Shown: piece by piece, positions 26,787 through 36,411 of the stretch | How positions within the stretch are numbered: position 1 is the stretch's first letter | Layout: every line of letters starts with the position of its first letter | Source: Rahnella inusitata | Lineage (GTDB): Bacteria > Pseudomonadota > Gammaproteobacteria > Enterobacterales > Enterobacteriaceae | Reading direction: 5' to 3' | Length of the DNA: 64,000 nucleotides | NCBI RefSeq assembly: GCF_003263515.1 | Contig: NZ_JYDE01000001.1 | Coordinates: 1 to 64,000 of the forward strand | The notes under the pieces: model-generated | What the model was told of the DNA's origin: nothing | Database searches by the model: none | Seen by the model: the letters and a program-made list of their open reading frames with translations, nothing else | Made by a program: the position numbers and the translations under genes

Positions 26787-26808
26787 CTAACAAGAAAGAA
26801 CGCCTAAA

Positions 26809-28962
26809 GTGAACGCCAAAACCTCTGCTTTTATCATCACCTTTTTGTCATTTTGTAGCCCTGTTTCAGTCAGTTACGCGCTGTCAGCCACCGATACGCC
26901 AAAAAGCGACACCGATGACACCTCCGACTCGTCTTCACTGATGATCATCAAAAAACAAGGTGCAACCGGCCTGTCCGAACTGGACACTCCGGCGGCGGTG
27001 AGCGTTATCGACGGTGAGGATTTCCGTAACAGCAAAGCGCAGGTCAATCTTTCCGAAAGCCTCGGCAGCGTGCCAGGCCTGCAGGTTCAGAACCGTCAGA
27101 ACTATGCGCAGGATTTACAACTTTCCGTTCGCGGTTTCGGCAGCCGTTCGATGTACGGCGTGCGCGGTGTACGGATATACGTTGATGGTATTCCGGCCAC
27201 CATGCCGGACGGGCAGGGGCAAACCTCGAATATTGATTTGAACTCGGTAGAGCGCGTTGAAGTCCTGCGCGGGCCGTTCTCGGCACTTTACGGTAACGCC
27301 TCCGGGGGCGTGGTCAACGTCGACACCCAAACCGGTACCCAACCTGCCACCCTTGAAGCAGGCACTTATTTCGGCAGCTACGGATCATTTCGTAACAGCG
27401 TTAAAGCCAGCGGCGCAACCGGCGACGGTACCCACGCGGGCGATGTGAATTACCTGATCTCCGGTTCACGCTTCACCACCGATGGTTACCGCGATCATAG
27501 CGGTACGCAGAAAAATCTGGGGAACGGCAAACTGGGCGTACGTATTGATGACGCCAGTACCCTGACGCTGATGTTCAACAGTGTTTCCGTCGATGCCAAC
27601 GATCCGGGTGGCCTGACAGAATCTGAATGGCACGATAATCCTAAACAGGCGACACGCGCCGATCAGTACAACGCCCGTAAAAGCCTCGATCAGACGCAGG
27701 TCGGTCTGCGCTATCAGCGCCAGATGACCGAGAACGACGAGTTCAGCCTGATGACCTATCACGGCGAACGTCATACCACGCAATACCAGACCATTCCGGC
27801 CACGGCGCAGAAAAATCCGCTGAACGCGGGCGGCGTGATCGTGCTTGAACGTAAATACTCCGGTGTGGATACCCGCTGGAAACATGACGATCAGATCGGC
27901 TCCGTGCCGTTCTCGGTTACCGGCGGTGTGGATTATGAAACCATGACCGAGCGTCGTTTCGGTTATGAGAACTTCAACGACCAGGGCGATTTGGGCGTGA
28001 AGGGCAATGAGCGCCGCAATGAAAAGAACGTGATGTGGAATCTCGACCCGTATTTGCAGACCACGTGGAACCTGACGCCGCGCTGGACGCTGGACGTCGG
28101 CGCGCGCTACAGCACCGTTAACTTTGATTCTACGGATTACTACATCACCGGCACCAATCCTGATGACAGCGGTTCACGCCGTTATCACAAGCTGCTGCCA
28201 ATGGCGTCATTGAACTACGCGGTGACACCGGCGCTGAATACTTATATTTCCGCCGGTAAAGGTTTCGAAACGCCGACAATTAACGAACTTTCTTACCGTA
28301 CCGACGGCAACTCGGGTCTGAATCTCGGTCTGCAACCGTCGACCAGCAATACGGTTGAACTCGGCAGTAAATGGCGTGTTGGCAACGGTCTGGTGACCGC
28401 CGCCGTCTTCCAGACAGATACCGACGATGAGCTGATCGTTGCGCAAAGCGTCGGTGGACGTTCGAGCTATACCAACGCCGGAAAAACCCGTCGTCGCGGG
28501 CTGGAACTGTCATTAGATCAACAAATTGAAGAGAACTGGCGCGTGAAAATGGCCTGGACCCTGCTCGATGCAACCTTCCGCAATGAGACCTGTGGATCCG
28601 GCGACTGCACGCCTGCGGGCAACCGCCTTCCGGGTATCGCCCGTAACATGGGCTACGCTTCATTAGAGTGGGCACCGGTCGATGGCTGGCACGCCGGGGC
28701 AGATGTCCGCTACATGAGCGATATTCAAGTGAATGACGAAAACAGCGAACAGGCTCCCGCGTATACCGTGGCCAGCGTGAATGCCGGTTATCGCTTCAAC
28801 TGGGACAAAGTGACGCTCGACCTGTTCACCCGCGTTGACAACCTGTTTGACAGAAATTATGTCGGATCGGTCATCGTCAATGAAGGGAATGGCCGCTACT
28901 TCGAACCGGCGCCGGGCAGAAACTACGGTGGTGGCGCGACGCTCTCTTACAGCTTCCAGTAA
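26809..28962 (+). CDS. pqqU: TonB-dependent PQQ receptor PqqU (YncD)
   Basis: A 717-residue TonB-dependent receptor. Signal peptide, acidic linker, a TonB-box-like LMIIKK at about 45-50, then the plug domain (SELDTPAAVSVIDGEDF, VPGLQVQNRQNYAQDLQLSV, NVDTQTG) and the 22-strand barrel ending YSFQ. It agrees closely with my recollection of E. coli YncD/PqqU, recently identified as the importer of pyrroloquinoline quinone. The start is a GTG with an AGAAAGA ribosome site. It lies 184 bases upstream of a PQQ-dependent glucose dehydrogenase, an ideal pairing of cofactor importer and cofactor-using enzyme. No PQQ biosynthesis genes are in the window, though they could be elsewhere. Confidence 0.9.
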   Translation: MNAKTSAFIITFLSFCSPVSVSYALSATDTPKSDTDDTSDSSSLMIIKKQGATGLSELDTPAAVSVIDGEDFRNSKAQVNLSESLGSVPGLQVQNRQNYAQDLQLSVRGFGSRSMYGVRGVRIYVDGIPATMPDGQGQTSNIDLNSVERVEVLRGPFSALYGNASGGVVNVDTQTGTQPATLEAGTYFGSYGSFRNSVKASGATGDGTHAGDVNYLISGSRFTTDGYRDHSGTQKNLGNGKLGVRIDDASTLTLMFNSVSVDANDPGGLTESEWHDNPKQATRADQYNARKSLDQTQVGLRYQRQMTENDEFSLMTYHGERHTTQYQTIPATAQKNPLNAGGVIVLERKYSGVDTRWKHDDQIGSVPFSVTGGVDYETMTERRFGYENFNDQGDLGVKGNERRNEKNVMWNLDPYLQTTWNLTPRWTLDVGARYSTVNFDSTDYYITGTNPDDSGSRRYHKLLPMASLNYAVTPALNTYISAGKGFETPTINELSYRTDGNSGLNLGLQPSTSNTVELGSKWRVGNGLVTAAVFQTDTDDELIVAQSVGGRSSYTNAGKTRRRGLELSLDQQIEENWRVKMAWTLLDATFRNETCGSGDCTPAGNRLPGIARNMGYASLEWAPVDGWHAGADVRYMSDIQVNDENSEQAPAYTVASVNAGYRFNWDKVTLDLFTRVDNLFDRNYVGSVIVNEGNGRYFEPAPGRNYGGGATLSYSFQ

Positions 28963-29020
28963 GTTCGTGTTCATGAAATACCGAATTTTCAGTCAGTAAA
29001 AGTAAAGCACCTCGCGACGT

Positions 29021-29114
29021 TGCCGACAGATTACCTGTGTCAGTCGGCAGCGTGCGCACGGAATGACACCCGGTGAGAACCGGATGTTCTTGAAGATTTA
29101 GCTCATCCTAAATC
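29021..29114 (+). promoter_or_regulatory. Candidate structured leader of gcd
   Basis: Three successive hairpins: TGCCGAC/GTCGGCA (29021-29027, 29043-29049), CCGGT-GAGA-ACCGG (29070-29083, with a GNRA-type loop), and GATTTAG/CTAAATC (29095-29101, 29108-29114). They end 32 bases before the gcd start, with AAGG as ribosome site. No known riboswitch class is recognised. Confidence 0.45.
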
Positions 29115-29146
29115 GACGATTATAAAAATCAGTAAGGTCATCAACT

Positions 29147-31540
29147 ATGGAAACGAAAGCCTCGTTATCACGCATCGTCGTAATAATTACCGCTTTGTTC
29201 GCCGCGTTAAGCGGGATTTATCTTCTTGTCGGCGGTATCTGGCTGGCAAAATTAGGTGGTTCTCTTTATTACATTATTGCCGGTGTGGTATCGCTGGTTA
29301 CTGCGTGGCTGCTGTTCCGCCGTCGCGCTTCTGCATTACTGCTGTATGCCGTATTCCTGTTCGGCACCACGGTCTGGGCTGTCTGGGAAGTAGGTACAGA
29401 TTTCTGGGCGCTGACGCCGCGTCTGGACGTGACCTTCTTCCTCGGTCTGTGGATCCTGTTGCCGTTCGTTTACCGTCAGATGGCGGCTAAAAATGCCTTC
29501 GCACGCGGTGCACTGGCGCTGTCACTGGTTTTCACCGTGGCTGTGCTCGGTTACTCCATCTTCAATGACCCGCAGGTGATCAACGGCACGATTAAAGCCG
29601 CAGACTCTGCTCCGGCAAAATCTGATTCCGGCATTCCTGACGGTGACTGGCCTGCCTATGGCCGTACTCAGGGCGGTACCCGTTACTCGCCTCTGAGCCA
29701 GATCAACGACCAAAACGTCAGCAAGCTGGATGTTGCATGGACTTTCCGTACCGGCGACCTGAAAACGGCCAACGATCCGGGCGAAATCACTGACGAAGTG
29801 ACGCCAATTAAAATCGGCGACATGCTTTACCTGTGTACGCCGCACCAGAAGCTGTTTGCTCTGGATGCCGCGACCGGTAAAGAGAAGTGGAAATTCGATC
29901 CGCAGCTCAAGCCGAACCCGACTTTCCAGCACGTGACCTGTCGTGGTGTGTCTTATCATGAGACCACGCCTGCCGCAGAAGGCACCGCAGCGAACGGCGC
30001 AGCACCTGCTGTGTGCGCACGCCGCATCATTCTGCCGGTCAACGATGGCCGTCTGTTTGCGCTGGACGCTGAAACCGGTGCACGTTGCCCGGCATTTGGT
30101 AACAACGGTGAACTGAACCTGCAAAGCAATATGCCGAATGCAGTGCCGGGCCACTACGAGCCAACGTCACCGCCAATCATCACTAAGTCTGTGATCATTG
30201 TGGCCGGTGCGGTAACCGATAACTTCTCTACCCGCGAGCCTTCTGGTGTGATCCGTGGCTTCGACGTTGAGAGCGGTAAACTGCTGTGGGCCTTCGATCC
30301 GGGTGCGGCTGAGCCAAATAAACTGCCAGCTGACGGTGAGCACTTCACACCAAACTCCCCGAACTCATGGGCGCCAGCGTCTTATGATGACAAACTGGAT
30401 CTGGTGTATCTGCCAATCGGCGTCGCGACTCCGGACATCTGGGGCGGCAACCGTACACCAGAAATGGAACGTTTTGCGAGCGGCCTGCTGGCGCTGAATG
30501 CCTCTACCGGTAAACTGGCCTGGTTCTACCAGACTGTTCACCACGATCTATGGGATATGGACGTTCCGGCGCAGCCAACGCTTGCGGATATCACCGATAA
30601 ATCCGGTAACAAAGTCCCTGCGATTTATGTACCGACCAAAACCGGTAACATCTTCGTGCTGGACCGCCGTGACGGTAAGCTTATCGTTGATGCACCAGAG
30701 AAGCCTGTTCCACAAGGCGCGGCGAAAGGCGACCATGTTTCTCCGACTCAGCCATTCTCCAAACTGACGTTCCGTCCGGAAGCCAAACTGACCGGCAAAG
30801 ACATGTGGGGCGCAACGATCTACGACCAGCTGATGTGTCGTGTGATCTTCCATAAACTGCGTTATGAAGGCACTTTCACACCGCCATCCGAGCAGGGCAC
30901 TCTGGTATTCCCAGGTAACCTCGGGATGTTCGAGTGGGGTGGTATCTCTGTGGATACCGATCGTCAGGTGGCTATCGCTAACCCGATCGCACTGCCGTTT
31001 GTGTCTAAACTGATCCCACGTGGCCCTGGCAACCCAATCGAGCCAGACGCTAACGATAAAGGTGGTTCCGGTTCTGAGTCAGGTATCCAGCACCAGTACG
31101 GCGTGCCATTTGCCGTGACGCTGAATCCGTTCCTGTCTCCGCTGGGCTTCCCTTGTAAACAGCCTTCATGGGGTTACATTTCCGGCGTTGATCTGAAAAC
31201 TAACGACATCGTGTGGAAAAAACGTATCGGCACCGTGCGTGACAGCTCACCGCTTCCGTTACCGTTCAAAATGGGTATGCCAATGCTTGGCGCACCGATT
31301 TCCACTGCCGGTAACGTGTTCTTCATCGCAGCAACCGCAGATAACTACCTGCGCGCGTTCAACATGAGCAACGGTGACAAATTGTGGGAAGCACGTCTGC
31401 CAGCAGGCGGCCAGGCCACCCCAATGACGTATTCTGTAAATGGCAAACAGTATGTTGTCATTGCAGCAGGCGGTCACGGTTCGTTCGGCACCAAACTGGG
31501 CGATTACATCATCGCTTACGCGTTGCCAGACGCTAAGTAA
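29147..31540 (+). CDS. gcd: Membrane-bound PQQ-dependent glucose dehydrogenase
   Basis: A 797-residue quinoprotein, as long as E. coli Gcd (796). Five transmembrane segments (1-140) anchor it in the inner membrane; the periplasmic eight-bladed propeller oxidises glucose to gluconolactone and passes electrons to ubiquinone. Motifs include DWPAYGRTQGGTRYSPL at the start of the propeller, VHHDLWDMD (conserved catalytic aspartate region) and PTKTGNIFVLDRRDG (PQQ-binding lysine region), and an end GDYIIAYALPDAK. It follows pqqU and has a strong terminator. Released gluconate is a known cause of phosphate solubilisation in Rahnella-like bacteria. Confidence 0.95.
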   Translation: METKASLSRIVVIITALFAALSGIYLLVGGIWLAKLGGSLYYIIAGVVSLVTAWLLFRRRASALLLYAVFLFGTTVWAVWEVGTDFWALTPRLDVTFFLGLWILLPFVYRQMAAKNAFARGALALSLVFTVAVLGYSIFNDPQVINGTIKAADSAPAKSDSGIPDGDWPAYGRTQGGTRYSPLSQINDQNVSKLDVAWTFRTGDLKTANDPGEITDEVTPIKIGDMLYLCTPHQKLFALDAATGKEKWKFDPQLKPNPTFQHVTCRGVSYHETTPAAEGTAANGAAPAVCARRIILPVNDGRLFALDAETGARCPAFGNNGELNLQSNMPNAVPGHYEPTSPPIITKSVIIVAGAVTDNFSTREPSGVIRGFDVESGKLLWAFDPGAAEPNKLPADGEHFTPNSPNSWAPASYDDKLDLVYLPIGVATPDIWGGNRTPEMERFASGLLALNASTGKLAWFYQTVHHDLWDMDVPAQPTLADITDKSGNKVPAIYVPTKTGNIFVLDRRDGKLIVDAPEKPVPQGAAKGDHVSPTQPFSKLTFRPEAKLTGKDMWGATIYDQLMCRVIFHKLRYEGTFTPPSEQGTLVFPGNLGMFEWGGISVDTDRQVAIANPIALPFVSKLIPRGPGNPIEPDANDKGGSGSESGIQHQYGVPFAVTLNPFLSPLGFPCKQPSWGYISGVDLKTNDIVWKKRIGTVRDSSPLPLPFKMGMPMLGAPISTAGNVFFIAATADNYLRAFNMSNGDKLWEARLPAGGQATPMTYSVNGKQYVVIAAGGHGSFGTKLGDYIIAYALPDAK

Positions 31541-31565
31541 TTGCGCTGAAGTGCAGGAATGAGAA

Positions 31566-31589
31566 AGGCCGCGAAAGCGGCCTTTTTTT
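31566..31589. terminator. Strong intrinsic terminator of gcd
   Basis: GGCCGC-GAAA-GCGGCC followed by seven T residues; three A residues precede the stem. It stands between convergent gcd and the MFS gene. Confidence 0.92.
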
Positions 31590-31610
31590 ATGGGTGCTGA
31601 TCCTGTTGCG

Positions 31611-33032
31611 TTATTTCTGTTCCTGAACGTGAGTGCGCAGGCTGCCTAAGCGGCTCACGCTGATCGCAATCGCCAGCACCGTCGCTGTCACCGCAATCCA
31701 CAGACTCAACTGAACGGCGTGACCTTCCTGCATTGCACCGCGGCTTGCCATAATCGAGAGCATCACCCCTACTACCGCCGCGCCCAGACACTGGCCGAAG
31801 GTGCGCATAATCGCCAATACGCCGGATGCGTAGCCGCTGTTTTCACGGGAGGCGTTGGATAACATCTCACGGTTGTTCGGGCTCTGAAAACAGCCGAAAC
31901 CGATGCCGCAAATCAGGCTTCGCACGCCGATATCCCACGCTTGTGGATTTTCAGGAAGCTGCGCCAGTAACACCAGTCCGATGGCAAAAACGCTTAAACC
32001 CACAGTTGAGATGATCGCTGCCGGATAGCGATCGGCGAGGCGTCCGGCGTGAGGTGCAGCGAGGATAATCCCGATAGGCCAGGGCGTGAAAAGCAGTGCC
32101 GAAACAAAGGCGCTATAGCCGTACACGCTCTGAAAGAGGAAAGGCAATGCCACAAAGGTGATGCCCTGACTGACAAATGAAGCCAGTGAAGTGAGCGCCG
32201 CCAGCGAAAAGCGTGACGATGCAAACATGCCCAGTGGCAGGAGCGGCTTCGGCGCGCGGCGCTGACGCCAGATAAATGCCAGACCGGCGAGGATGGCGGT
32301 CAGCCCGTAGATTACGGCGGTCATCAGGTCGTCATTGCCCGGATGCGAGAAGGCGTCTGCCGCCATGATTAACGCGCCCAGAGTGACCGCCGACAAAAAT
32401 GCACCGGCGAAATCAAAAGGTTCACGCGTTTTTGCCGGATTATTGGGAATGACGCGCAGAGTCAGGATCACCGCAATAATTCCTAACGGGATGTTGATCG
32501 CGAATAACCATTGCCAGCTCATCGCCGACAAAATCGTGCCACCCAGTACCGGTGCCACTGCGGTGCTGGTGCCAATCAGCAGTGCGTTGATACCGAGTAT
32601 TCGCCCGAGCAGACGGTTGGGAAAGACCGAGCGGAGGATCGCGGGGCCGATACTCAGCGTCGCCGCGCCGCCGATGCCCTGAAGAACGCGCATGGTCACC
32701 AGCATATCCAGCGAGGTGGATAACGCGCAGCCCACCGAAGTTAAGGTAAACACCGTCAGGCCGAGGGCGAACAGCGAGCGAAATCCGATACGGGTGGCGA
32801 GCGCGGCAAATATTGCCAGCGTCATGGCGGCGGACAGCAGATAGCCGTTCGAAACCCAGACCGTCGCACCGGCGGAAACGTCCAGCGTCCGCGCAATCTG
32901 TGGCAACGCAATGTTCACCATCGATCCGTCGAACACGGCCATGGTGGTCATCGTCATCACTGCGGCCATCGCTAAACCGCGCTCGCGGCCCGGCAGCCCT
33001 TCATCGCCCGGCTGATCGGTAAATAATGCCAT
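31611..33032 (-). CDS. DHA2-family MFS drug exporter (14 TMS)
   Basis: A 473-residue transporter of the EmrB/QacA (DHA2) family, with 14 predicted membrane segments and the motif C-like LGGTILSAMSWQWLFAINIP near residue 170. It probably expels a toxic compound in exchange for protons. The ATG at 33032 is preferred over one six codons upstream. It is divergent from a LysR regulator that probably controls it, with 135 bases between the starts. Confidence 0.85.
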   Translation of the reverse strand: MALFTDQPGDEGLPGRERGLAMAAVMTMTTMAVFDGSMVNIALPQIARTLDVSAGATVWVSNGYLLSAAMTLAIFAALATRIGFRSLFALGLTVFTLTSVGCALSTSLDMLVTMRVLQGIGGAATLSIGPAILRSVFPNRLLGRILGINALLIGTSTAVAPVLGGTILSAMSWQWLFAINIPLGIIAVILTLRVIPNNPAKTREPFDFAGAFLSAVTLGALIMAADAFSHPGNDDLMTAVIYGLTAILAGLAFIWRQRRAPKPLLPLGMFASSRFSLAALTSLASFVSQGITFVALPFLFQSVYGYSAFVSALLFTPWPIGIILAAPHAGRLADRYPAAIISTVGLSVFAIGLVLLAQLPENPQAWDIGVRSLICGIGFGCFQSPNNREMLSNASRENSGYASGVLAIMRTFGQCLGAAVVGVMLSIMASRGAMQEGHAVQLSLWIAVTATVLAIAISVSRLGSLRTHVQEQK

Positions 33033-33167
33033 GTCTTTATGCTCTCTCAAAAATGTGGAATGCGGGCACTATAGCCCTGTGTGAGATGCGGCGGAAGGCG
33101 CAGCATTTGCACTTAATACCTGCACCAGACGCCTTCTCTCAAAATTCAGCCTGAGTTATCATGAGGC

Positions 33168-34106
33168 ATGACTGAACCCGATTTGAACTTACTCATCGCG
33201 CTGGACGTGCTTCTTGCTGAAGGAAGTGTGGCGGGCGCTGCCCGTCGTTTAGGCTTGAGCGCCTCTGCCATGAGCCGGACATTGAGCCGTTTGCGCACGA
33301 CGACCGGTGATCCGCTTCTGGTGCGGGCAGGGCGTCAGATGGTATTGACGCCTTACGCCGAAGAGATCCGTGAGCGCACACAAAACGCCGCGCACGAAGC
33401 GCGCGCATTGCTTCGCCCTTCGGCATCGGTACTCAATTTACCGATGCTTGACCGCACCTTTATCCTGCGTTCTAACGACGGTTTTGTGCTGGCATTTGGC
33501 GCAACGCTTATCGCCGAAGTGGCGGCGGTGGCGCCGCGGGTCTGTCTGCGTTTTGCACCGAAGCCGGAAAAAAGCTCCACGCATCTGCGGGAAGGGCGGG
33601 TTGATCTTGAGATAGGCGTGCTGAGTAATATGGGGCCGGAAATCCGTATTCAGACACTGTTCCGTGACCGCTTTGTCGGGGTGGTCAGAAAAGGCCATCC
33701 GCTTGAACTCAAGGGCGAGATTACTCCTGCCGACTATGCCGCGTGCGGTCATGTGGTGGTGTCGCGTCGCGATGGTATTCGCGGGCCGGTGGATGATGCG
33801 CTGGCTGAATACGGCTTAGAACGTAAAATCTCCACCGTCGTGCCCGGATTCTCCGCCGCACTGGCGATCGCCCAGGCGTCGGATCTGGTGGCGCTGGTTC
33901 CGGCTTCTTTCCTCATCAGCCAGCCGGTAATCGAAAGAAATGGCGCGCAGGCTACGCTGTGGATTTTTGATCTGCCGGTTAAAACCCGCGAAATCACCAT
34001 CTCGCAGATGTGGCACCCGCGCTCCGAAGTGGATCCGGCGCACCGCTGGTTGCGGCAGCTGGTGCTGAAAGTATGCCGGCAGAAGGTAGCGGATCAGGCG
34101 AGTTAA
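33168..34106 (+). CDS. LysR-type regulator
   Basis: A 312-residue LysR-family regulator with a DNA-binding N-terminus (LLAEGSVAGAARRLGLSASA, MSRTLSRLRTTTGDPLLVR) and a C-terminal effector domain. Its divergence from the DHA2 exporter suggests it controls that gene and senses an exported or related aromatic compound. The effector cannot be read from the sequence. It ends 12 bases before the convergent exoX stop. Confidence 0.85.
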   Translation: MTEPDLNLLIALDVLLAEGSVAGAARRLGLSASAMSRTLSRLRTTTGDPLLVRAGRQMVLTPYAEEIRERTQNAAHEARALLRPSASVLNLPMLDRTFILRSNDGFVLAFGATLIAEVAAVAPRVCLRFAPKPEKSSTHLREGRVDLEIGVLSNMGPEIRIQTLFRDRFVGVVRKGHPLELKGEITPADYAACGHVVVSRRDGIRGPVDDALAEYGLERKISTVVPGFSAALAIAQASDLVALVPASFLISQPVIERNGAQATLWIFDLPVKTREITISQMWHPRSEVDPAHRWLRQLVLKVCRQKVADQAS

Positions 34107-34118
34107 TAATCAACGCTA

Positions 34119-34778
34119 TCAGACGTCAAGGTAATGCTTGAGCGTCATCCGCAAATCTGGCGTTAACTCTTTGATGTTATTGAGCATCCAGCGTAAGTAC
34201 ATCGGATCGTCTTGTGCAATTTCCTCAATCTTCTTACCCCGGTATTTACCAAACATCATGGTAGTGACCAGTGCGGGACGCCCGGTAATGCCGACCATTT
34301 CTTCCGGCGTCCAGTCTGATTCCTCCATGATGCGGATCAGTAGCGCAGCGGTGATGTAACAGTCAAACAGCGCGCGGTGATGATGCAGTTCCGCGGGGGT
34401 TTTCACATCGAGTTTGAGGGATTTGTATAACGCCATGTTGCTGTATTTGATCCCCGGCCACAGGCGGCGTGCCAGTTTGACAGTGCAAATCCAGTCACCC
34501 GGCATTTCCGGCAGCATCCGCTGGTCAAAACTGGCGTTGTGAGCAACATAATAAGGGCTGCCGTGATAACGGGGGATCACCTCTTCAATCCATGGTTTGT
34601 CGGCTACCATCGCCTCAGTGATTTTGTGGATCGCCATCGCCTGATGGCTGATAGGGCGATCGGGGCGCACCAAATTGCTCATCGGGTTGACGATTTGTCC
34701 ATCCACGACATCGACCGAGGCCACTTCAACAACGCCACCCTGCAATCCACAGGTTTCCGTATCAATTACTCGCAACAT
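34119..34778 (-). CDS. exoX: Exodeoxyribonuclease X
   Basis: A 219-residue DnaQ-fold 3'-5' exonuclease. Catalytic residues are visible: Asp6 and Glu8 in IDTETCG, the second aspartate in AHNASFDQRML, and the HHHRALFDCY region for the DEDDh histidine/aspartate. ExoX degrades single-stranded DNA in mismatch repair and recombination. The C-terminal extension of about 50 residues (MMFGKYRGKKIEEIAQDDPMYLRWM) is usual for this family. Gene appears monocistronic. Confidence 0.93.
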   Translation of the reverse strand: MLRVIDTETCGLQGGVVEVASVDVVDGQIVNPMSNLVRPDRPISHQAMAIHKITEAMVADKPWIEEVIPRYHGSPYYVAHNASFDQRMLPEMPGDWICTVKLARRLWPGIKYSNMALYKSLKLDVKTPAELHHHRALFDCYITAALLIRIMEESDWTPEEMVGITGRPALVTTMMFGKYRGKKIEEIAQDDPMYLRWMLNNIKELTPDLRMTLKHYLDV

Positions 34779-35204
34779 TTTCCACTCCAGAAGTCACCGG
34801 GCGCATGCCAGACCATTGGGCCGATCCTAAGTTATCTTGCCGGTGAGTTCAATCCGGGGGATCCCGGCGCTATTGCGGGGAACATTTCCTTTATCCGTCA
34901 ACGATATCGTGGGGATATCCCCACACAATCACTCCGCCTATTTCCTGTACAGATCACACTTCGCCCTGCTTTCGTGAAAATGCTCACATTCCCCCGTGCA
35001 GATGCCCAAACATACGACGAAATTTTCGGCTTTTAGCCGTGGAAATGTGCAAATAAAGTGGCTAACTTCAATAATGAAACGCTATTTTATTAATGTTGGA
35101 TTGCGGTTTTAACGAAGTGTGAGTGCGCTCACAAAGCTGACGGAACCCGTAATCCCGGAGCGCCCTGACGGGCAGTCACTCTCTCAGTAATGGCAGGTAT
35201 CGCT
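34779..35204. other. Intergenic region before the enolase-superfamily operon
   Basis: About 425 bases with no gene called. The part next to exoX likely holds the exoX promoter. The right part contains a perfect CRP site at 35118-35133. A frame of 165 codons on the plus strand spans exoX antisense and is not considered coding. Confidence 0.6.
35118..35133. promoter_or_regulatory. Consensus CRP binding site
   Basis: TGTGA-GTGCGC-TCACA is a perfect 16-base dyad matching the CRP consensus, 72 to 87 bases upstream of the enolase-superfamily gene start. It predicts cAMP-CRP activation of the following six-gene operon. Confidence 0.85.
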
Positions 35205-36359
35205 GTGAAAATAAGTTCTGTTGAAGTTTCTGTTTTTACTTATCCGACGCGTCGTGTCTCAGACAGCGCGGGTCATTCACATCCGGGTGAAGAAAGTCTG
35301 GCAAAAATGGCGATGTTGACCATTTCCACCGATGAAGGCGATTGCGGTTATTCGTTTGCGCCGCCGGAAGTCGTGCGTCCGCACGTGGTCAATGCCTTCT
35401 TTAGAAAAGTGCTGATTGGTCAAAATCCGTTCGACCGCGAACGTCTTTGGCAGGATCTGGTTCACTGGCAGCGCGGCAGTGCGCACCAGTTGACCGAGCG
35501 CGCGCTGTCGTTCGTCGAGCAGGCGCTATGGGATTTAATTGGCCGCAAACTGAATATGCCGGTGCATAAACTGCTGGGCGGATTCCGCGAAAAAGTGCCG
35601 GCCTATGGCAGCACCATGTGCGGCGATGAGCTGAAAGGCGGGCTGTCGACGCCAGACGAGTTTGGGCAGTTTGCCGAAAAGCTGGTAGCGCGCGGCTATC
35701 AGGCGATCAAGCTGCACACCTGGATGCCTCCGGTGGCATTCGCGCCGGACCCGAAAATGGACATCAAAGCCTGCGCCGCCGTGCGTGAAGCGGTCGGGCC
35801 GGATATCGAACTGATGCTCGACGGCTATCACTGGTACAGCCGCAGTCAGGCGCTGACCATCGGTAAGGCGCTGGAAAAACTCAACTTCGCGTGGTTCGAG
35901 GAGCCGATGGAAGAAGAGAGCATGGCGTCCTACGCGTGGCTGGCGGAAAACCTGTCGATCGACGTTATCGGACCGGAAAGCCTGGGCGGAAAACATCACA
36001 GCCGTGCCGACTGGGTAAAAGCCGGAGCCTGCGACATTTTACGCGCTGGCGCAAATGGCGTCGGCGGGATCTCGCCGTGCATGAAAGTCGCCAGTCTGGC
36101 GGAAGCGTTTGGCATGGACTGCGAAGTTCACGGCAACGGCGCGGCAAGTCTTGCGGTGGTCGGCGCAATCCGCAACTGTCGCTGGTACGAACGCGGCCTG
36201 CTGCACCCCTTCCTTGAATACGACGAACCTGCCGCTTATCTCAACAGCATCGTTGACCCGATGGATGAGCAGGGTTTTGTACATCTTTCGAATCGCCCCG
36301 GCCTCGGAGAGGACATCAATTTTGAGTACATAGAAACCCATACCGTCAGCCGAGACTGA
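35205..36359 (+). CDS. Enolase-superfamily enzyme (mandelate racemase subgroup)
   Basis: A 384-residue MR/MLE-type enzyme that abstracts the alpha proton of a carboxylate, usually a sugar acid dehydratase or epimerase. Numbered from the ATG at 35190: the KxH motif AIKLHTW (Lys174, His176), metal ligands Asp211, Glu237/238 and Glu263, and a D282/H314 dyad (CDILRAG, EVHGNG). The GTG at 35205 is preferred as start (AGG seven bases upstream; no ribosome site before the ATG). The KxH rather than KxK on the second strand is unusual. It stands at the head of an ABC importer operon, behind a CRP site, so it probably acts on the imported compound, perhaps a sugar acid or small peptide-like acid. Substrate unknown. 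Confidence 0.8.
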   Translation: MKISSVEVSVFTYPTRRVSDSAGHSHPGEESLAKMAMLTISTDEGDCGYSFAPPEVVRPHVVNAFFRKVLIGQNPFDRERLWQDLVHWQRGSAHQLTERALSFVEQALWDLIGRKLNMPVHKLLGGFREKVPAYGSTMCGDELKGGLSTPDEFGQFAEKLVARGYQAIKLHTWMPPVAFAPDPKMDIKACAAVREAVGPDIELMLDGYHWYSRSQALTIGKALEKLNFAWFEEPMEEESMASYAWLAENLSIDVIGPESLGGKHHSRADWVKAGACDILRAGANGVGGISPCMKVASLAEAFGMDCEVHGNGAASLAVVGAIRNCRWYERGLLHPFLEYDEPAAYLNSIVDPMDEQGFVHLSNRPGLGEDINFEYIETHTVSRD

Positions 36360-36411
36360 CCTGCGGGCAGAAAAAAATAATAAACCTCTGACTCTACCCG
36401 GAAGGTAAATC

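Larger units (their letters stand above)
26086..26808. other. Long AT-rich divergent region between fimbrial operon and pqqU
   Basis: About 720 bases with no convincing gene. The fimbrial promoter probably lies in the left, AT-rich part. The right part carries a 12-bp palindrome TAACTATAGTTA (26668-26679), a terminator-like hairpin (26696-26716) and a long-stem leader structure just before pqqU. Confidence 0.6.

Noticed and set aside
34539-35036. 165-codon plus-strand frame
   Set aside because: It overlaps exoX antisense and the sequence is not protein-like; it merely crosses a spacer and promoter.
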